DNA of 64,000 nt, taken from contig OY744615.1 of assembly GCA_963556255.1 (NCBI GenBank), forward strand, positions 17,940,077-18,004,076, in the 5' to 3' direction. The stretch comes from Allolobophora icterica (lineage: Eukaryota > Annelida > Clitellata > Crassiclitellata > Lumbricidae). The position numbers and the translations under genes are program-made. The notes below the pieces were generated by a model that had not been told where the DNA came from, did no database searches, and saw nothing but the letters and a program-made list of their open reading frames with translations. How positions within the stretch are numbered: position 1 is the stretch's first letter; the number at the start of each line of letters is the position of its first letter. Positions 21,741-34,380 of this stretch are shown here, one piece after another.

Positions 21741-21930
21741 TGGCAAAGCGCAACATGAACAATATACAATATGTATACTTATAAACTACTAACACACACC
21801 CACCAGGTGTGTTATTGTTTCCTAGTTTGTTTGCTACCTAACCTGCAGTAGAATGATTGCTATAGTGGGTGTGTGTTAGTAGTTTATAAGTATATTGTAT
21901 ATTGTTCAATGTTCATGTTGCGCTTTGCCA
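21741..21930. repeat. 60 bp near-perfect inverted repeat
   Basis: Arm 21741-21802 (starts TGGCAAAGCGCAACATGAAC) and arm 21866-21930 (ends TGCGCTTTGCCA) pair over about 60 bp with a few indels. The loop is about 63 bp. It may be a MITE without clear TSD or a palindromic duplication. Confidence 0.8.
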
Positions 21931-22105
21931 AAACTGGCGGAGACAACTCTGTCACTCATTTACTCATGCATCACTGCGATCTGATTTTTTTATGAATCGG
22001 GCTCAGGCCCATTCATTTTAGACCCATAACTTCTAAATGTTAACGCATAACCTCTATCTTTACATCTTTGCATTGGCTTCCTGTTCAACAAAGAATTAGT
22101 TTCAA

Positions 22106-22218
22106 ATGTATGTATGTATGTATGTATGTATGTATTTATGTATGTATGTATGTATGTATGTATGTATGTATGTATGTATGTATGTATGTATGTATGCATG
22201 TATGCATGTATGCATACA

Positions 22219-22296
<78 letters not shown>

Positions 22297-22297
22297 A
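22106..22297 (+). repeat. Compound (TATG)n(TGTC)n microsatellite
   Basis: TATG tetramers at 22108-22195, a GCATG/CATA interruption, then pure (TGTC)n at 22219-22295. ORFs here (MYVC, LSVC) are repeat artefacts. Confidence 0.92.
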
Positions 22298-22307
22298 TTA
22301 AAAGTTA

Positions 22308-22409
22308 CCCACGCGCTGGGGTTCCAATTACAGTGTCTTGAGAACACCGTTATAATTATATCCAGGGGTAGAGGGAGGAAGGAATTACTTCAAAGGCGCT
22401 GTGGGTAGA

Positions 22410-22442
<33 letters not shown>

Positions 22443-22490
22443 GTGGTGGTGATGGTGATGACGACGACGACGATGATGATGATAAGCTTT
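22308..22490 (+). repeat. Dispersed repeat family A, copy 2, with (ATG)n tail
   Basis: Same blocks as 19960-20095 (CACGCGCTGGGGTTCCAATT; GAGGGAGGAAGGAATTACTT; AAAGGCGCTGTGGGTAGATG). It ends in (ATG)n then GACGAC/GATGAT trinucleotides to 22482. The simple tail supports retroposition. Confidence 0.65.
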
Positions 22491-22583
22491 GGAGATAGTC
22501 TAAGGTAAATGAAAAGGTTGTCCATAAACGTCTGGATGAATCCATAGACTTGAAAGAGATCTTATATGATAACCAACATGATA

Positions 22584-23296
22584 TCAGAAAGCATAGGCGT
22601 AGACTCTGGGGGGGTCAGCCAGGGCACGTGCCCCCCCCAATAATTGAGGAGCCGGGGCAATGCCCCCCCAATAATCGAGAGGAGTATTTCTTCAAATATT
22701 GAAATATTATGTTTCAATATAGATAAATTTCTTCAGAAACAGAAAAACAGAGACCAAAAACTGAAATACTATCAGAAATTCATAATGAAAACAAAGATTT
22801 ATTTTTTTCTTCAAAATCTTCAATTTAGAACAATTTACATGCACACAAAAAGCACTCATTTCATATGCATTACGTAACACCGGAAGCCTCTGAGGCTCGC
22901 TAATTGTCCAGACCAAAGGTGAAAAGAGCTGTTTTCGGTTTAAAAAACACAAGAAAAGGAAAACCACAAAACATTTTTGTTTAAAAATTTTTGTTCTTAT
23001 TCTTGTAGAAGTTATTTTAATAACACTGTTTTAATGATTTTTAATTTTTGAAAATCGCAACTGAATTAAACTGAGTTGGAGCTCTTGTTCATACAAATTT
23101 CATGATTTTTGTGATCCAAAACCGAAAATCTTAAAAACAAATAAGCAAAACAAAAACCATAAAAACAAAAGAAAACGAAAAAAACACACAAAACAAAACA
23201 ATTTTTCATCTTGAAAAACTTGTTTTTTTTGCAACTCTGGTCCCAGACCCCATGCCCCACCAATATTTTGGACAAGTTTACGCCAGTGTCAGAAAG
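22584..23296. mobile_element. hAT-like element (697 bp) with 8 bp TSD
   Basis: Element 22592-23288, ends CATAGGCGTAGACTC and (reverse complement) CACTGGCGTAAACTT. TCAGAAAG is duplicated exactly at 22584-22591 and 23289-23296. G/C runs (TGCCCCCCC) sit just inside the ends. The interior is A-rich with no transposase. Confidence 0.82.
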
Positions 23297-23564
23297 AACC
23301 AGTGGTTTCAAAAGCCATGAGTGCAAGAGTTAACTGGTCATATCAGCAATGATGTTCCTGATTTTCTATGTGATCCCGGTGCATAAGGGCACAACGAGGA
23401 ACTTCATCTCTTTTGCATTCCCGACAACAACTGCAAGGCGCTCCTATTTAATATTCTTATTTTACAGCGATTGCATTTGCTTAGCCAAGGATGTAATGAA
23501 GATTAAAGGAACATTTTAAGCACTTGTTTTTATCCTATGCACCTCCAATATTGTTAACATGACA

Positions 23565-23665
23565 TAACAGCACGATCTCATGATCGACCTATATGCTGAC
23601 AACCGCCAGCTTTACATAAAGCTCTCTGGAAAGAACCTTGGTAATATAAAAAATAAAGTCGGACA
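23565..23665 (+). pseudogene. Tiny LINE RT fragment (YADD region)
   Basis: LMIDLYADNRQLYIKLSG (23580-23633) resembles the L.LYADDTQLY box of L2-like LINE RTs, with the second Asp changed to Asn. The match is about 25 residues only. Confidence 0.5.
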
Positions 23666-24127
23666 CGTCGAAAAACTTCATGTTGGAAAACAGGAGGTAG
23701 CTCCAAATGATCTGATGTGGGTCACAAAGTCATTCCAAACTATTTTTGGGTACCACGCTTCAATCCACCTATGAAATATTGATGTAACTGATGGCGCTTT
23801 AGAAGTTTGTACATTACGATTACGATTACGACGATGTTTGGGCGTTCTCGTGAGGGCGCTGGCCAGTGAGTTATATGGCTCGGTGTCATTAAAGTCCAAA
23901 ATCTATATCTAAGTAAAATAGACAGTGTGATACATGTGTGTACGTGTATATATAATTATGTATGTATGCCTGGGATTTTGCAGACAGAAAGAGACTGAGA
24001 GAAACACACAGACAGAGGAACGGCGAGAGACATAAAGACACAGCTATTATAAGTGAGGTGTTGAATTCGTCAAAAGATTCTGCCTAGTACCTGTGTGTAC
24101 AAAGTGGCCGCTATCCCATACACACCG

Positions 24128-24320
24128 AGGCCTAGAGGGCGTGCAAATAGCATTTATGGTCGCGCTTGGCTGCTGGGGTAAGCCGGAGACAGAAGGACCT
24201 TTATTATAGGCACCATAGGCCTAATGGGCAGTTCATTTCGCGATTTCAGCCGGTCAGCATGCAGAGAGTTACACACGTCATAAATGTCAAACCTAGATTC
24301 GGCTGGCAAAAAAATTACAC
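24128..24320 (+). repeat. Dispersed repeat family B, copy 2
   Basis: Shares GGGCGTGC, the CGCGCTTGGCTGCTGGGGTA block and CACGTCATAAATGTCAA with 7470-7655. A hAT MITE begins immediately after it. Confidence 0.55.
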
Positions 24321-24321
24321 T

Positions 24322-24943
24322 CTTGTGTACAGTGGCGGCGATCTTGTCTGAGAGGTGGGGGGAAGTCGGCCTTGGTCTGGTTCATGACCTATTTTAGGAA
24401 TTTCTCGCGAGAAACAATTTTTTACCCGACACTCCACGAAAAACTCGATTCCATCTCCCAAAAAAATTGACGACCTTTTTTTAGTCATTGACCCCTTTTT
24501 ACAAGTTTTTACGATCTCGCACCAACAATTACCTTTCTTTGCCCACAATGTTCTGACCCTTTCGCGACGATATTCCGCGGAAAGTTTTCCAATTCATCTC
24601 CCGAAAAAGTTGATGACTTTTTTTAAGTCACTCGACACCTCTTTTTACGACATGTCTTTACTTAGTATCTCGCAATAATCTGATTACCTTTCACAATTAC
24701 ATTTTCTCACTTTTTTCTCACTTTTTCTCAGAATTTTTGGGGGACACTTCTCCTCATAAATTTTATTTTGACCTCATCTGGTCAAAAAAGGCTATAAAAA
24801 CCCTCACACGCAGTTGCATTTGCTAGCCTTTTTCAGTCTGTCTTAAAAATTGGGGGACAAATGTATGCGTGCCCCCACCCCACTCTTAAAGGTCGGGGGA
24901 CATGCCCACCTCGACCCCCTAGATCGCCGCCCATGCTTGTGTC
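24322..24943. mobile_element. hAT-like element (606 bp), near-exact TSD
   Basis: Element 24330-24935, ends CAGTGGCGGCGATCTT and (reverse complement) CATGGGCGGCGATCTA. Flanks CTTGTGTA (24322-24329) and CTTGTGTC (24936-24943) match at 7 of 8. The interior is AT-rich and non-coding. Confidence 0.75.
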
Positions 24944-25540
24944 AGACTGATAGGAACTGGGATATTATCAATCTCTTTAAAACCCAGCTGCAATGTGTGT
25001 GCCATGCATGGCAGTCTGTGGAGAATTAGGCCTATAGCTTGCGCCATCTGATGTTGGACTTCATCAATGCTGATCTATCCCTGCTCATCATCACTTTCAT
25101 CATCGCTGTCATCTCTATCATCACTCAAGTGCTTAACCTGAATTATAGGCTGCAGCGCTGTCTTCAATTAAATGAGCACAGAAAACTAACCATAGAGTGG
25201 AGTAGGATTACTCTAGAAGACAACAATGCAGCGATTGGTTCAGTCTCGATATTTACCGGAATCCTACCTTAGTTTCAAGCAACTCTGCCAGAAAGCTGAC
25301 TCTAACCTTTTCTCAGCCATCATAATCAACCCAAAACATGATCTGAATCAGTTGTTACCTCCAGAAAACCAGCCGTATACTCACTGTGCCCCAGGGCACA
25401 CAGTTGAATTATAGCCTGCTTAACGTCGACTGCTTGGCCCGTAAAACCTTTGTAATTTGGATGTTATATGCTTAAATTAATTTAATGAACTAAAGTGCGG
25501 TTAGCAGTTGATTCTTAATAAAGGATGTACTTATTTACTT
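24944..25540. other. No gene recognised
   Basis: Small ORFs at 25039-25272 and 25226-25414 show no motif. AATAAAGGATG at 25518-25528 precedes a (CAAT)n tail that belongs to the following minus-strand LINE. Confidence 0.35.
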
Positions 25541-26398
25541 CAATCAATCAATCAATTTTTTTATTGCAACCAAATTCATACAAAGCAACAAAGGTGAAAT
25601 CTAAGTAAAAAATCATGGCAACAAAGGGCAGCCCAGAAGGGAGAAAGATCCCGCTAATTAGGGTCCCCATAATAACAATTCACCAAAATAATTTTCCAAG
25701 ATGGCCACGCAGAGAAAGAATTTAACCAGGCGACAAGATAACAAAATGACTGAATTAAAAATACAAAACAGAAAGCACTATAAGATGCACTTGATGTAAA
25801 CAAAAACAAGTGACCAAGAAATCTTAACTACAACCTTAACTATTCTTAAATACGTGCGATAATATGCGATAATATGCTCATAACACTAACTCTGTCTGAT
25901 TAGGTTGATGCAAGCAGGAAAGCGCATAATCTTTTTTTAAAGGTCTGTAGATTATTTGATAAAGCAGATTTCCCTTGGTACTGAATTCCACACTAAGGAA
26001 CCATACGATTTAATGGTGAAGCGTCGGAGGTTAGAACGGACCTTGACTGGGCGACATGCTGTAGAATTCCTAGTGAAATGCGAATATCGGAGGAATGAGG
26101 GAGGAAATCCCTAAATATCGGAGGCAGGAGGTTATGTTCGAGGCGGTAGAAAAATTCACCAATCTGGAGGTCTTTGATCTGGTCTATTCTCAAGAGTTTA
26201 AGTTCGCTAAAGGATGGGCCCGTGTGTTCCCATTTTCGAATACCCACAATTACACGAATAGCCCTCTTCTGTAGAATTACTGACTTACGTAACCCTGATT
26301 CGTATGTCGATGCCCAAATCAAATTGCAGTAGGTGATCAGGTAGGGGTAGATGAGGGTATAATACAGATTCAATAGGATTGTCATTGGAAGCTTATAC
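25541..26398 (-). pseudogene. CR1/L2-like LINE 3' part, second copy
   Basis: Minus-strand ORF 26385-25993 encodes NLYYTLIYPYLITYCNLIWA, SVILQKRAIRVIVG and EFFYRLEHNLLPPIF. It is collinear with the LINE inside foldback 2 but lacks the last residues in frame. The 3' UTR (25566-25980) has the GGGATC...CCCGCTAATTAGGG segment seen in the other copies, and the tail is (TTGA)n (25541-25555). A (TTAC)n run at 26407-26428 lies at the 5' break. Confidence 0.75.
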
Positions 26399-26439
26399 GC
26401 GATACTTACTTACTTACTTACTTACTTACAGTTCAAAAA

Positions 26440-27000
26440 GTAAGTAAGGAAAAAACACTTATGTTTCATTTTCAAGTCAACTCTTCGTGATTTTTCAGTA
26501 ATACAGTTTTTGTTTTTCAGTTTCTATTACAGTTTTAGTTGTTCAGGATTTGTCAGTTCCAGTTACAGTTAACTGCCAAACATTTTCAGTTAGGCCTATT
26601 ATGCTATTTCAGTTACAGAAATAACATTGGTATTAGCTAGGTACATGATGATGTTGCGGGTGATTTTGGTGGTGATGATCATCATCAAATCAAGGCAGTA
26701 TTAGAGAGATTAACCACGCCATGACGTAGGTAGTCTGTTAGTCAGCATGTTGCGTAGAAGGTAGCGTGGGGTTGTACCTACGGTAAGCTCTGCCCTGCCC
26801 TGGAAGGTTTCTACACTATCATGTTGTTTATTGGAATTTGGGGAGCACTCATGACCAAGATGATGGCCACTACCTTATAACCCGCTGACATAACGGGACG
26901 TTCATGAACTCGGGGTGGAGGTGTTTGTGTCGTCAATGAACTACTCTGGCAGACTCAGGTTCATTCACGCATATTCATGACCGGCCTAGGCTATTGCCCC
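26440..27000. other. No gene recognised
   Basis: TTCAG-rich low-complexity stretch (26490-26620) and unremarkable sequence. Confidence 0.35.
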
Positions 27001-27210
27001 CTCTCTCTGGTCTCTGGCAACCGGGCTCGGATCTCCAAAGGACATCTATCTCAGGACAACCCCTCTGATATGACGCGGCGATCGTGAATAAGTTTGTGCC
27101 CTGCGCTTAGCGTTAGAGTAAGGGGAGGGGACAGGGGAAGGGATGGAGGACCCATGCACCCACTGGCACCCAGACGAAATGAAAAGTCGGCGCCTAAGGT
27201 CACACAGGTC
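27000..27210. repeat. LINE 3' UTR scar plus solo end of a MITE
   Basis: CAGGACAACCCCTCTGATAT (27051) and GTGAATAAG match the LINE tail at 55888-55925 and, inverted, 58855-58905. It is followed by GCACCCACTGGCACCCAGAC and GTCGGCGCCTAAG, the right end of the MITE family seen complete at 63141-63517. Confidence 0.5.
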
Positions 27211-27884
27211 ATAAATGTCAACCGTACGTTGTTCTCTCACGTTCCTTAAAGGGGTCCTTCCGTCGATTCTATGGAGTTGTACACATGACTGACACACTGA
27301 CACGACCATACGAAATCAGACCTGCAGTCAGGTTCTACGAGTGTGCATGGCCAGCATCATATCGCTGCTGTCGAGCCGGAGGGCTGCACAGAACCTCAGC
27401 ACAGGCGGGCGACATGCTTGCAGCCTAGGGGGAGGGAGGGTGTGGGACCCCATGTTTGATATATCAGCCGTGTATTAAATTAGGATTAACACTCTACGCT
27501 ATAAGTTAAAAAATATTAACTTATATTCACTATGCGTCAAATAATAATTAATAAAGTTTATATGTAATGAAATACTTGTTGCATTTACATTAAGCTACCG
27601 TAAACACGAGTAAAAAATAGCACCGGGCACTCAAAAACGTCAGACACACGTCAGATGAAAGTGGGTCTATTAAATTAAACATTGAATGTAGAGGCTGGAT
27701 TGCAGAGGCTCACAGTGCGGTCGTAAACCTACGGATTGCCTGACTGACCCTATGGGTCTTCAACCTAGAACCGAATTCACCCCCGCCTATCGTTCATGAT
27801 TTTACTAATCGCGCGTGTGAATGACCGGGTTCCCGATACTTCGCTTTTTTGGGCGCTTAAGAAATCTCGAAAGTACGATTAGGA

Positions 27885-28010
27885 TAAGAGAAACCATTTA
27901 GTTTAAATACCAGGTGGCGCTTTCGTTTGTGCATGGTGTGTAGCATACATACGTTTTATTAGATAGATGGCGCTTGGGTGTCATAATTGTTACCAATTCT
28001 ACTTCCATAT
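27885..28010 (+). repeat. Dispersed repeat family C, copy 2
   Basis: GAGAAACCATTTAGTTTAAA, CCAGGTGGCGC, TGTCATAATTGTTACCAATT and CTACTTCCAT, collinear with 20692-20797. Confidence 0.6.
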
Positions 28011-28519
28011 TGAACTTTTCCTATCAACGGCTTTTACAAGGCTTCATAATATGGTCCGTCTATGTCTAGAAATAGATCATGAAATCAGTAAAGATGTGGT
28101 TCAGTTATGGTTCTCTATACTGTCTTAATGACTTAAAGGAGGGCAGACCTCTAAGGTCTTGTATAAGTGTATAGGCCCAGAACATTATTTTCCTCTTTTG
28201 TTCTCATTATAAGCGTAACGTATTGCATGTACCGCATTGCACATATTATACAAATAAAAATGTTCGATAGATCAATGTATGTATATATGTACGTACGAAC
28301 GTGTTTGTGTAGATATGCATCTATGTATGCACGTATGTACCAGGCACTTGCATAGCGGCTATGTAGCCTAGCTGCTTGCAGAGGTCATTAGGCTGAAGTA
28401 ATACGATTCCAGCGGGTCCATAAAAATGGGCCTATACTGTTCTCAAATGTGTCTTTATTAGCTTGAGGCAACTGATGAGCCCTCTGACTGAGCATAATTA
28501 TGTAGCTGACAATCTATCA

Positions 28520-28947
<428 letters not shown>

Positions 28948-29148
28948 GCAAACACACTAACACACCGTTAGCATGGGTTAAAGTATGTATAATTATACAA
29001 TACATGTGAAAAAACAAGGCCTAGGTGCCGGCTGAGAATAACTGTTGGTGAAGCTACAAATTAAAGCTACAGGCCTTAGGGCCTACATGACAAACAGGTC
29101 CATGCAGGACCCTGAGTGCCTGTATGCAATGACTTCAACACTTCCATT

Positions 29149-30001
29149 ATTATAACCAGTCTTGTTGTCCTCGACTCGAGACCAAGGTCTTGGTCTCGAG
29201 TGCACTCAAGTTCGTTTTTAAAAGTCTTGGTCTTGGTCTTGGTCTTGAGACCAAAAGTCTTGGTCTTGGTCTTGAGGTTCAAGGTCTTGGTCTTGAGGCT
29301 CAAGGTCTTGGTCTTGGTTTTCCAAGACCAAGACCAAGACTTCTGACAATATGAAGAGTCATTTAACAAAACGCAAGGATTTACAAAAATTTATCCAATA
29401 ATTACTAATACAATTGCTTTAGTATTTACATGGTGTGAGTGAGGCTTTACTGTTGTTTTGGACATTAAATTTTATTTTGACTTCCGGTTATTTACCATGG
29501 AATGATTTCAAAACAGATTCACAATTTGTACATTTACATCCGGTACTTGAAAAACTGCTCTGTGTGCCAGTGAATTCAGCACTGTAGAATGTATTTTTCA
29601 CATGGCAGAATGTTTATAAGGCCCCACAGGTCACGTTTTGGTCAGAAAATTCTGATCGAATTGGTTTTTATAAAATGCAAGAGGCATTTGGAATGACATT
29701 TCGCATGAAGGACTTTTGTAAATACGAATTCGGAATTCTCTGCAGTTTGCATTTGGAGTTGTTTTGTTTGAATAAAATAAAAGATTCATGTTTTGAATAA
29801 AATAGCGAGTAATCCGACTTTACATTTTTTTTAGTAAGGAATAGTATCATTTTGTGATTTTTTTATGGTCTTTTCCTCGGTTTTGGTCTTGAGTTTCAAA
29901 GTCTTGGTCTTGGTCTTGAAGTTCAAGGTCTTGGTCTTGAGGTTCAAGGTCTTGGTCTTGTTCTTGAGGTTTAAGGTCTTGACAACAAGACTGATTATAA
30001 A
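29149..30001. mobile_element. hAT-like element (837 bp) with GGTCTTGGTCTTGAG internal repeats
   Basis: Element 29157-29993, ends CAGTCTTGTTGTCCTC and (reverse complement) CAGTCTTGTTGTCAAG. Flanks ATTATAAC and ATTATAAA match at 7 of 8. Both subterminal regions (29180-29340; 29865-29980) are tandem hexamers and 18-24 bp units of GGTCTT/GGTCTTGAGGTTCAA. They are in direct orientation, so only the tips are inverted. Short Lys-Thr-rich ORFs on the minus strand are repeat products. Confidence 0.75.
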
Positions 30002-30437
30002 CATAAACCACATGAAATAGTGGCTTTAAGCAATATCGTATTGAAAGTCTTAATCCGTTAGAGCAGCGGGGTAAGTAAGCTTGATCTTTTGTCGCAGACA
30101 GTAGGCTAACAGTCCTTTTCTTTGTGGGTCTGAGGCAGCACACAGTGCGACCAGGAAAGACACGCGTGTATACGGAAGACCTGTCTTTATCAATCAATCA
30201 ATCGATCAATCAATCAATCAATCAATCGATCGATCGATCGATCGATCAATCATCCAATCAATCAATCAATCAACCAACCAATCAATCAATCCTTTTTTTA
30301 AGCCATTTGAAGTACAAGGAAAATACAACATAAAGTTTGAACTTTGGCAACAAGAGGGAGCCCAAAAGGGATCTTGATGCCGCTTAGCAGGGCCACCTAG
30401 TTAACATTTATCGTAATAGGTCCTACAAGTAAATGGC

Positions 30438-30788
30438 AGCACAATCAGGGACGTCATTTCAGCTTTTTTCAGGGGGGGGCAAGGACATCAAAAAAGAGGT
30501 CAAAAAATCAAATTTTTACAGTTTTTGGTTGTTTCTTCAAAATTTTCGAGGGAAAACTGCATAATGTGCCCCCCCATTGTCAAAGAGGTGTGGCCTTGTC
30601 AAAAAACCTATGCAGGCTCTAGTTTTGTTCATAGTATATAATAATTCCATGAATTTGAGTATAATTTTTCTCTTTTTTACCCCTTTCTTCTTCCTCCTTT
30701 TCTTGTTCCAACTTTTTCATTTTTTTTTCAAAAATCAGGGGGGGCAAATGCCCCCTTGCCCCCCCCAAATGACGTCCCTGAGCACAAT
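30438..30788. mobile_element. hAT MITE (335 bp) with 8 bp TSD
   Basis: Element 30446-30780. The ends are identical over 14 bp (CAGGGACGTCATTT). AGCACAAT is duplicated exactly at 30438-30445 and 30781-30788. Confidence 0.88.
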
Positions 30789-30825
30789 CAATACTTTGAA
30801 CGGTAACATCGATCAAGTTATATTA

Positions 30826-32075
30826 TCAACAGGCAGTGATGGGCAATAGTTAACTAAAAAGTTGGTAACTTTTAGTTTAACTAAAAAAATTTAGTTAAGG
30901 AAGAAGTTTAACTAAAAAAAATAGTTTGGTTAAAACCATAGTTTAACTAAAAAATTTTAGTTGCTAACTAAGGAGTTTAACTAAAAAAATCAGTAATATG
31001 CAACTATTTTTCCACAGTGAACATTGAACACTGTCAGCAAAAAAACATTTTAACACTGCATGGTTTTAGCATTTACAGCCTGTGTTTTCAAATTCATACT
31101 CTACTGACAGTGCACATGTAACTGTATGCCAGAACAGTACACATTGCATAGTTTGAAGGTGAAATTGTCATTGACGCTTTGCATTATTAGCCTACAGTTC
31201 ACTTAACGTCTTTTATTGCGAAAATGTTTGTCGGAAATAGTTGGAAAATAGTTGGAAAAAGTTTAACTCCTTTTTTTTAGTTAAGTTAACTTCTTCTTTC
31301 CCTTCAGGCTCGAATTAATCCCTCTTTGGAGAGGGGTCAGCCACTCGGATCCTTCTCTTCCACTTGTTTCTTTCTTGAGCATCTTCTTTCTTCAGTTTTA
31401 GGAGTTTTAGGTCTTGTTGTATCGTGTCTTCCCATCTCTTCCTCTGTCGTCCCCGACTGCGGCGTCCATATACCTCTGCATTCATGATTCTTTTCACACA
31501 GCTATCATCCTCTTTTCTCATTACATGTCCATACCACCTCAGCCTGGTCTCTCGTACTTTGTCAGTTATACATGCCACCCCGAGCTTCTTTCTGATGTCC
31601 ACATTTCTTTTCCTGTCCTTCAGTGAGATCCCAAGTATCCATCGTAGCATTCTCATCTCTGTTCTCTCCAGTAACCCTTCATCCCTTTTTGTCAGCGCCC
31701 AGGCCTCTGCTCCATATAGCATCACCGGTCTTACCATTGTTTTGTATACCTTTCCCTTGAGTTGAGTTGGCATTTTGGCGTCACACAACACTCCCGTTAG
31801 TTCTCTCCATTTCTGCCAAGCCACCTTAATCCTGTTCCTGATGTCATGCTCGCAGCCACCCTGTGCATTCATGGTCGATCCCAGATATTTAAATGTTTCA
31901 ACCTGTTTCAGTGACTTTCCTGCAATGTCTCTGATCTCAATTGCTTCCGTTGTTTTTGAGTTTAGTTAACTAATTTCCAAAATCAGTCGCCAACTTTAGT
32001 TTAACTATTTTTTTAGTTGGAAAATAGTTTTAGTTTAACTAAAAAAATAGTTTAGTGCCCATCACTGTCAACAGG
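30826..32075. mobile_element. hAT-like element (1234 bp) with 8 bp TSD, containing an RTE-like fragment
   Basis: Element 30834-32067. The ends are identical over 12 bp (CAGTGATGGGCA). TCAACAGG is duplicated exactly at 30826-30833 and 32068-32075. The subterminal DNA is made of AGTTTAACTAAAAA-type units in both arms. The middle is occupied by a LINE fragment with no trace of hAT transposase. Confidence 0.88.
31313..31970 (-). pseudogene. RTE-like LINE C-terminal fragment nested in the hAT element
   Basis: Minus-strand ORF 31872-31315 encodes KVYKTMVRPVMLYGAEAWAL, then RLRWYGHVMRKEDD and RRSRGRQRKRWEDTI. This is the RTE-type C-terminus (L-Y-G-x-E-x-W ... L-R-W-x-G-H-V ... R-W.D). It is a different family from the 59 kb copy. 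TTAGTTAA occurs at both borders and may be the target duplication. The segment above 31872 is out of frame. Confidence 0.75.
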
Positions 32076-32344
32076 TAAAATAAACAATAGAACTCTTAAC
32101 TAAAGAACATAACTATCAGTACACATGGATTCCAACTAAGGTATACAGATCAATTTTCATTACTTAAAAGAGATGAAAAATAACAACAGTGCCTGTGCAA
32201 ATAAACACATAGGCCTAATGCATCTTGAACCTCAGAAGAGAACTTATGAAGGATATTCGAGCTTCAATGGGTAGGTAGCCAATTAAGTTGGCGTAAGGAA
32301 TGTGTGATGTGGTCTCGGGACCAAGATTTTAGACTATAGGCCTA

Positions 32345-33840
32345 CGTGCCTTATTTCGGGCCTAAATAATATTCTTTCTGACGTAAATGTATTGCGCTAG
32401 AAAAATTATTACGCAGTGCCACACTTATGTGTATCACGTGATACGAGTACATGACATTGTGTAAATATTATGTCGAAACGAGGTTTTTCCATTGACTTTT
32501 ATTATATAAATTTTACAAATTCATATAAACTAGCAGGAGCGTCAGCGCAATACTATACGGGAATAGGCGGGTTTGAACCTCTGTATTGTAAGGCAAGTTC
32601 TGTAACATTTTGATGCCATCCCAAAACTACAGCCATGCCCAGACCTGGTCAGTGGCTGTGTCTGAATGACGTTTATTATTATAGTAACTGTCAAACATTG
32701 TAATTTGTTAATTCAGTGTTATGCTCCGACTTTTTTGGCCAGTTCTTAGCTCGGCATTTGTGATAATAATGTGATTGTGAAAATACATTTCATATTTCAT
32801 TACAACTTTCTCTTATTCAGTTACTGTGAATTTGTGTACACTCTTGGAATCGTTTGGCAAGATATGGAGAGTGGAAGCACTGCTTTGAAGCACCTCTTAA
32901 ATAATTCCATGAGCTAAGTAATTAAGTAACAATAAAAAATATACAAACATTTAAGTGGCGAGTGAATTTAACAATACAAGAGTTTCTTTCCAGGTATGAA
33001 GGCAATTGCAACAGGTCATGAACTGCTTACTAAGGCAGTGTTGCTATTATTCAGTGTCATTGTGACATTCAGTTGGTAGTGTACTGTGTGCATGGAATTA
33101 CTGAACCCATTGAATAGATCTACAGCCAAGAGTTGTTATCCTTTTCAGAAATGAATGGAACAGTTTCGAAGACAATGAGGAGTGCCAGAAGATATTATCG
33201 ATCACATGAACATTGGAAAGGTAGGCCCCCGTATAATGACGAAACAAGAATACATGCCAAACGTTGTTGGATATGCAAAAATTAGTATAAACAGATATAT
33301 ACAGTGATTTCATTAAACAATTAGTGCCTAACATACCCAAGAATGGGACACTTGGAATAATTGTTTCTAAAACATGAGCAACACCTAAATCTTTCCATAA
33401 ATTGTACTAGCTATTGTCCTAACTCTTGTATAAGATGGCTGAAAATCACGCATTAATGGATTAAATGTATTTTCAGGGACTATTTGGTGATAAAGGTCAG
33501 TTTACTGAATGTAAAGTGTTGACACACTTCCATGTAAATATTTGAAGGTTAAGGTCTTATGCTTTGTTAAACCATCGCGACTGAGCACAGGTGAGGAATG
33601 AATTAGCACGTATGTGAAGTTGCCAAATGAGCATCAACTAAATATTTATATTCAACGTGAGAAGATAAAGAAACTGCTATGCAGCTTGGTGATCCATCCT
33701 ACCAACACCTTTTGCTTGTACAAAAGTGAAAGCAATATTTCTACAAGTTCTGCCATTGGTTTCTATAACTGACAGATGATGGATGCAGGACACGGCAGTG
33801 TTACTGTACTTTTTTTGTCATTTCTGTTTACAGATAATGA
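32345..33840. other. No gene recognised
   Basis: AT-rich, with scattered ORFs under 80 codons that show no motif. I see no repeat or splice structure I can defend. Confidence 0.4.
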
Positions 33841-34380
33841 GTCACAAGTGTCGTTGGAGAATGAACGATGGGAGCAGATCCAGTTTACAGGTCTTCAGCG
33901 CTGATGTAGGTATAACTCGAAGGAGCTCTGCACTTGTGATTACGCCCAGAGACGGAAGATCGCAGCTCGTAGGTGGAAAGGTGGTGGGCTGTCTGCCGTG
34001 GCCTTGCGGACAAAATGTGAAGTAGCCGGACAGGAACCAGAGCACGCATGACCCAAGATGTCGATGCCAAGATGACCAGAGTTTCCTGGGTTCTCCGGAG
34101 TGCTGGGCAATCTTCCTGTCCATCGATAAGCACGGCACTCAGCGTCAAACCATGGTGTCAGCACCAAGTGGCGCGCCTTTGCGGTGCAAGCTGGAAGCAC
34201 GGTGTTGAAGATATCGGTTGCCGTTGTCTCACAGATGTGAAAGAGCTCAGAGGTCGGGGCTCCAGACAGAGATGATGGATCAGCGAAGAACGGGATGGCA
34301 AAGAGTGATGGTCCACCAAACTTGGAAACTTTGAAGGATGAATGCAGTGAAAACACATGAAAGTTAAACAATTTTCAACT
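33840..34380 (-). pseudogene. Possible LINE linker region relic
   Basis: The minus-strand frame contains FNTVLPACTAKARHLVL then TPWFDAECRAYR. The P-W-F-D-x-E-C-R motif resembles the region before the RT domain in L2/CR1-like LINEs. The rest is not recognisable. Confidence 0.35.

Larger units (their letters stand above)
30190..32340 (-). mobile_element. CR1/L2-like LINE 3' end, third copy, split by two hAT elements
   Basis: The tail is (TCAA/TCGA)n at 30191-30292. The UTR at 30295-30445 (GGCAACAAGAGGGAGCCCAA, CCGCTTAGCAGGGCCACC) matches the copy at 25570-25680. It continues at 30781-30833 and again at 32076-32340 once the two hAT insertions are removed. The RT itself is not recognisable here. 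Confidence 0.6.
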
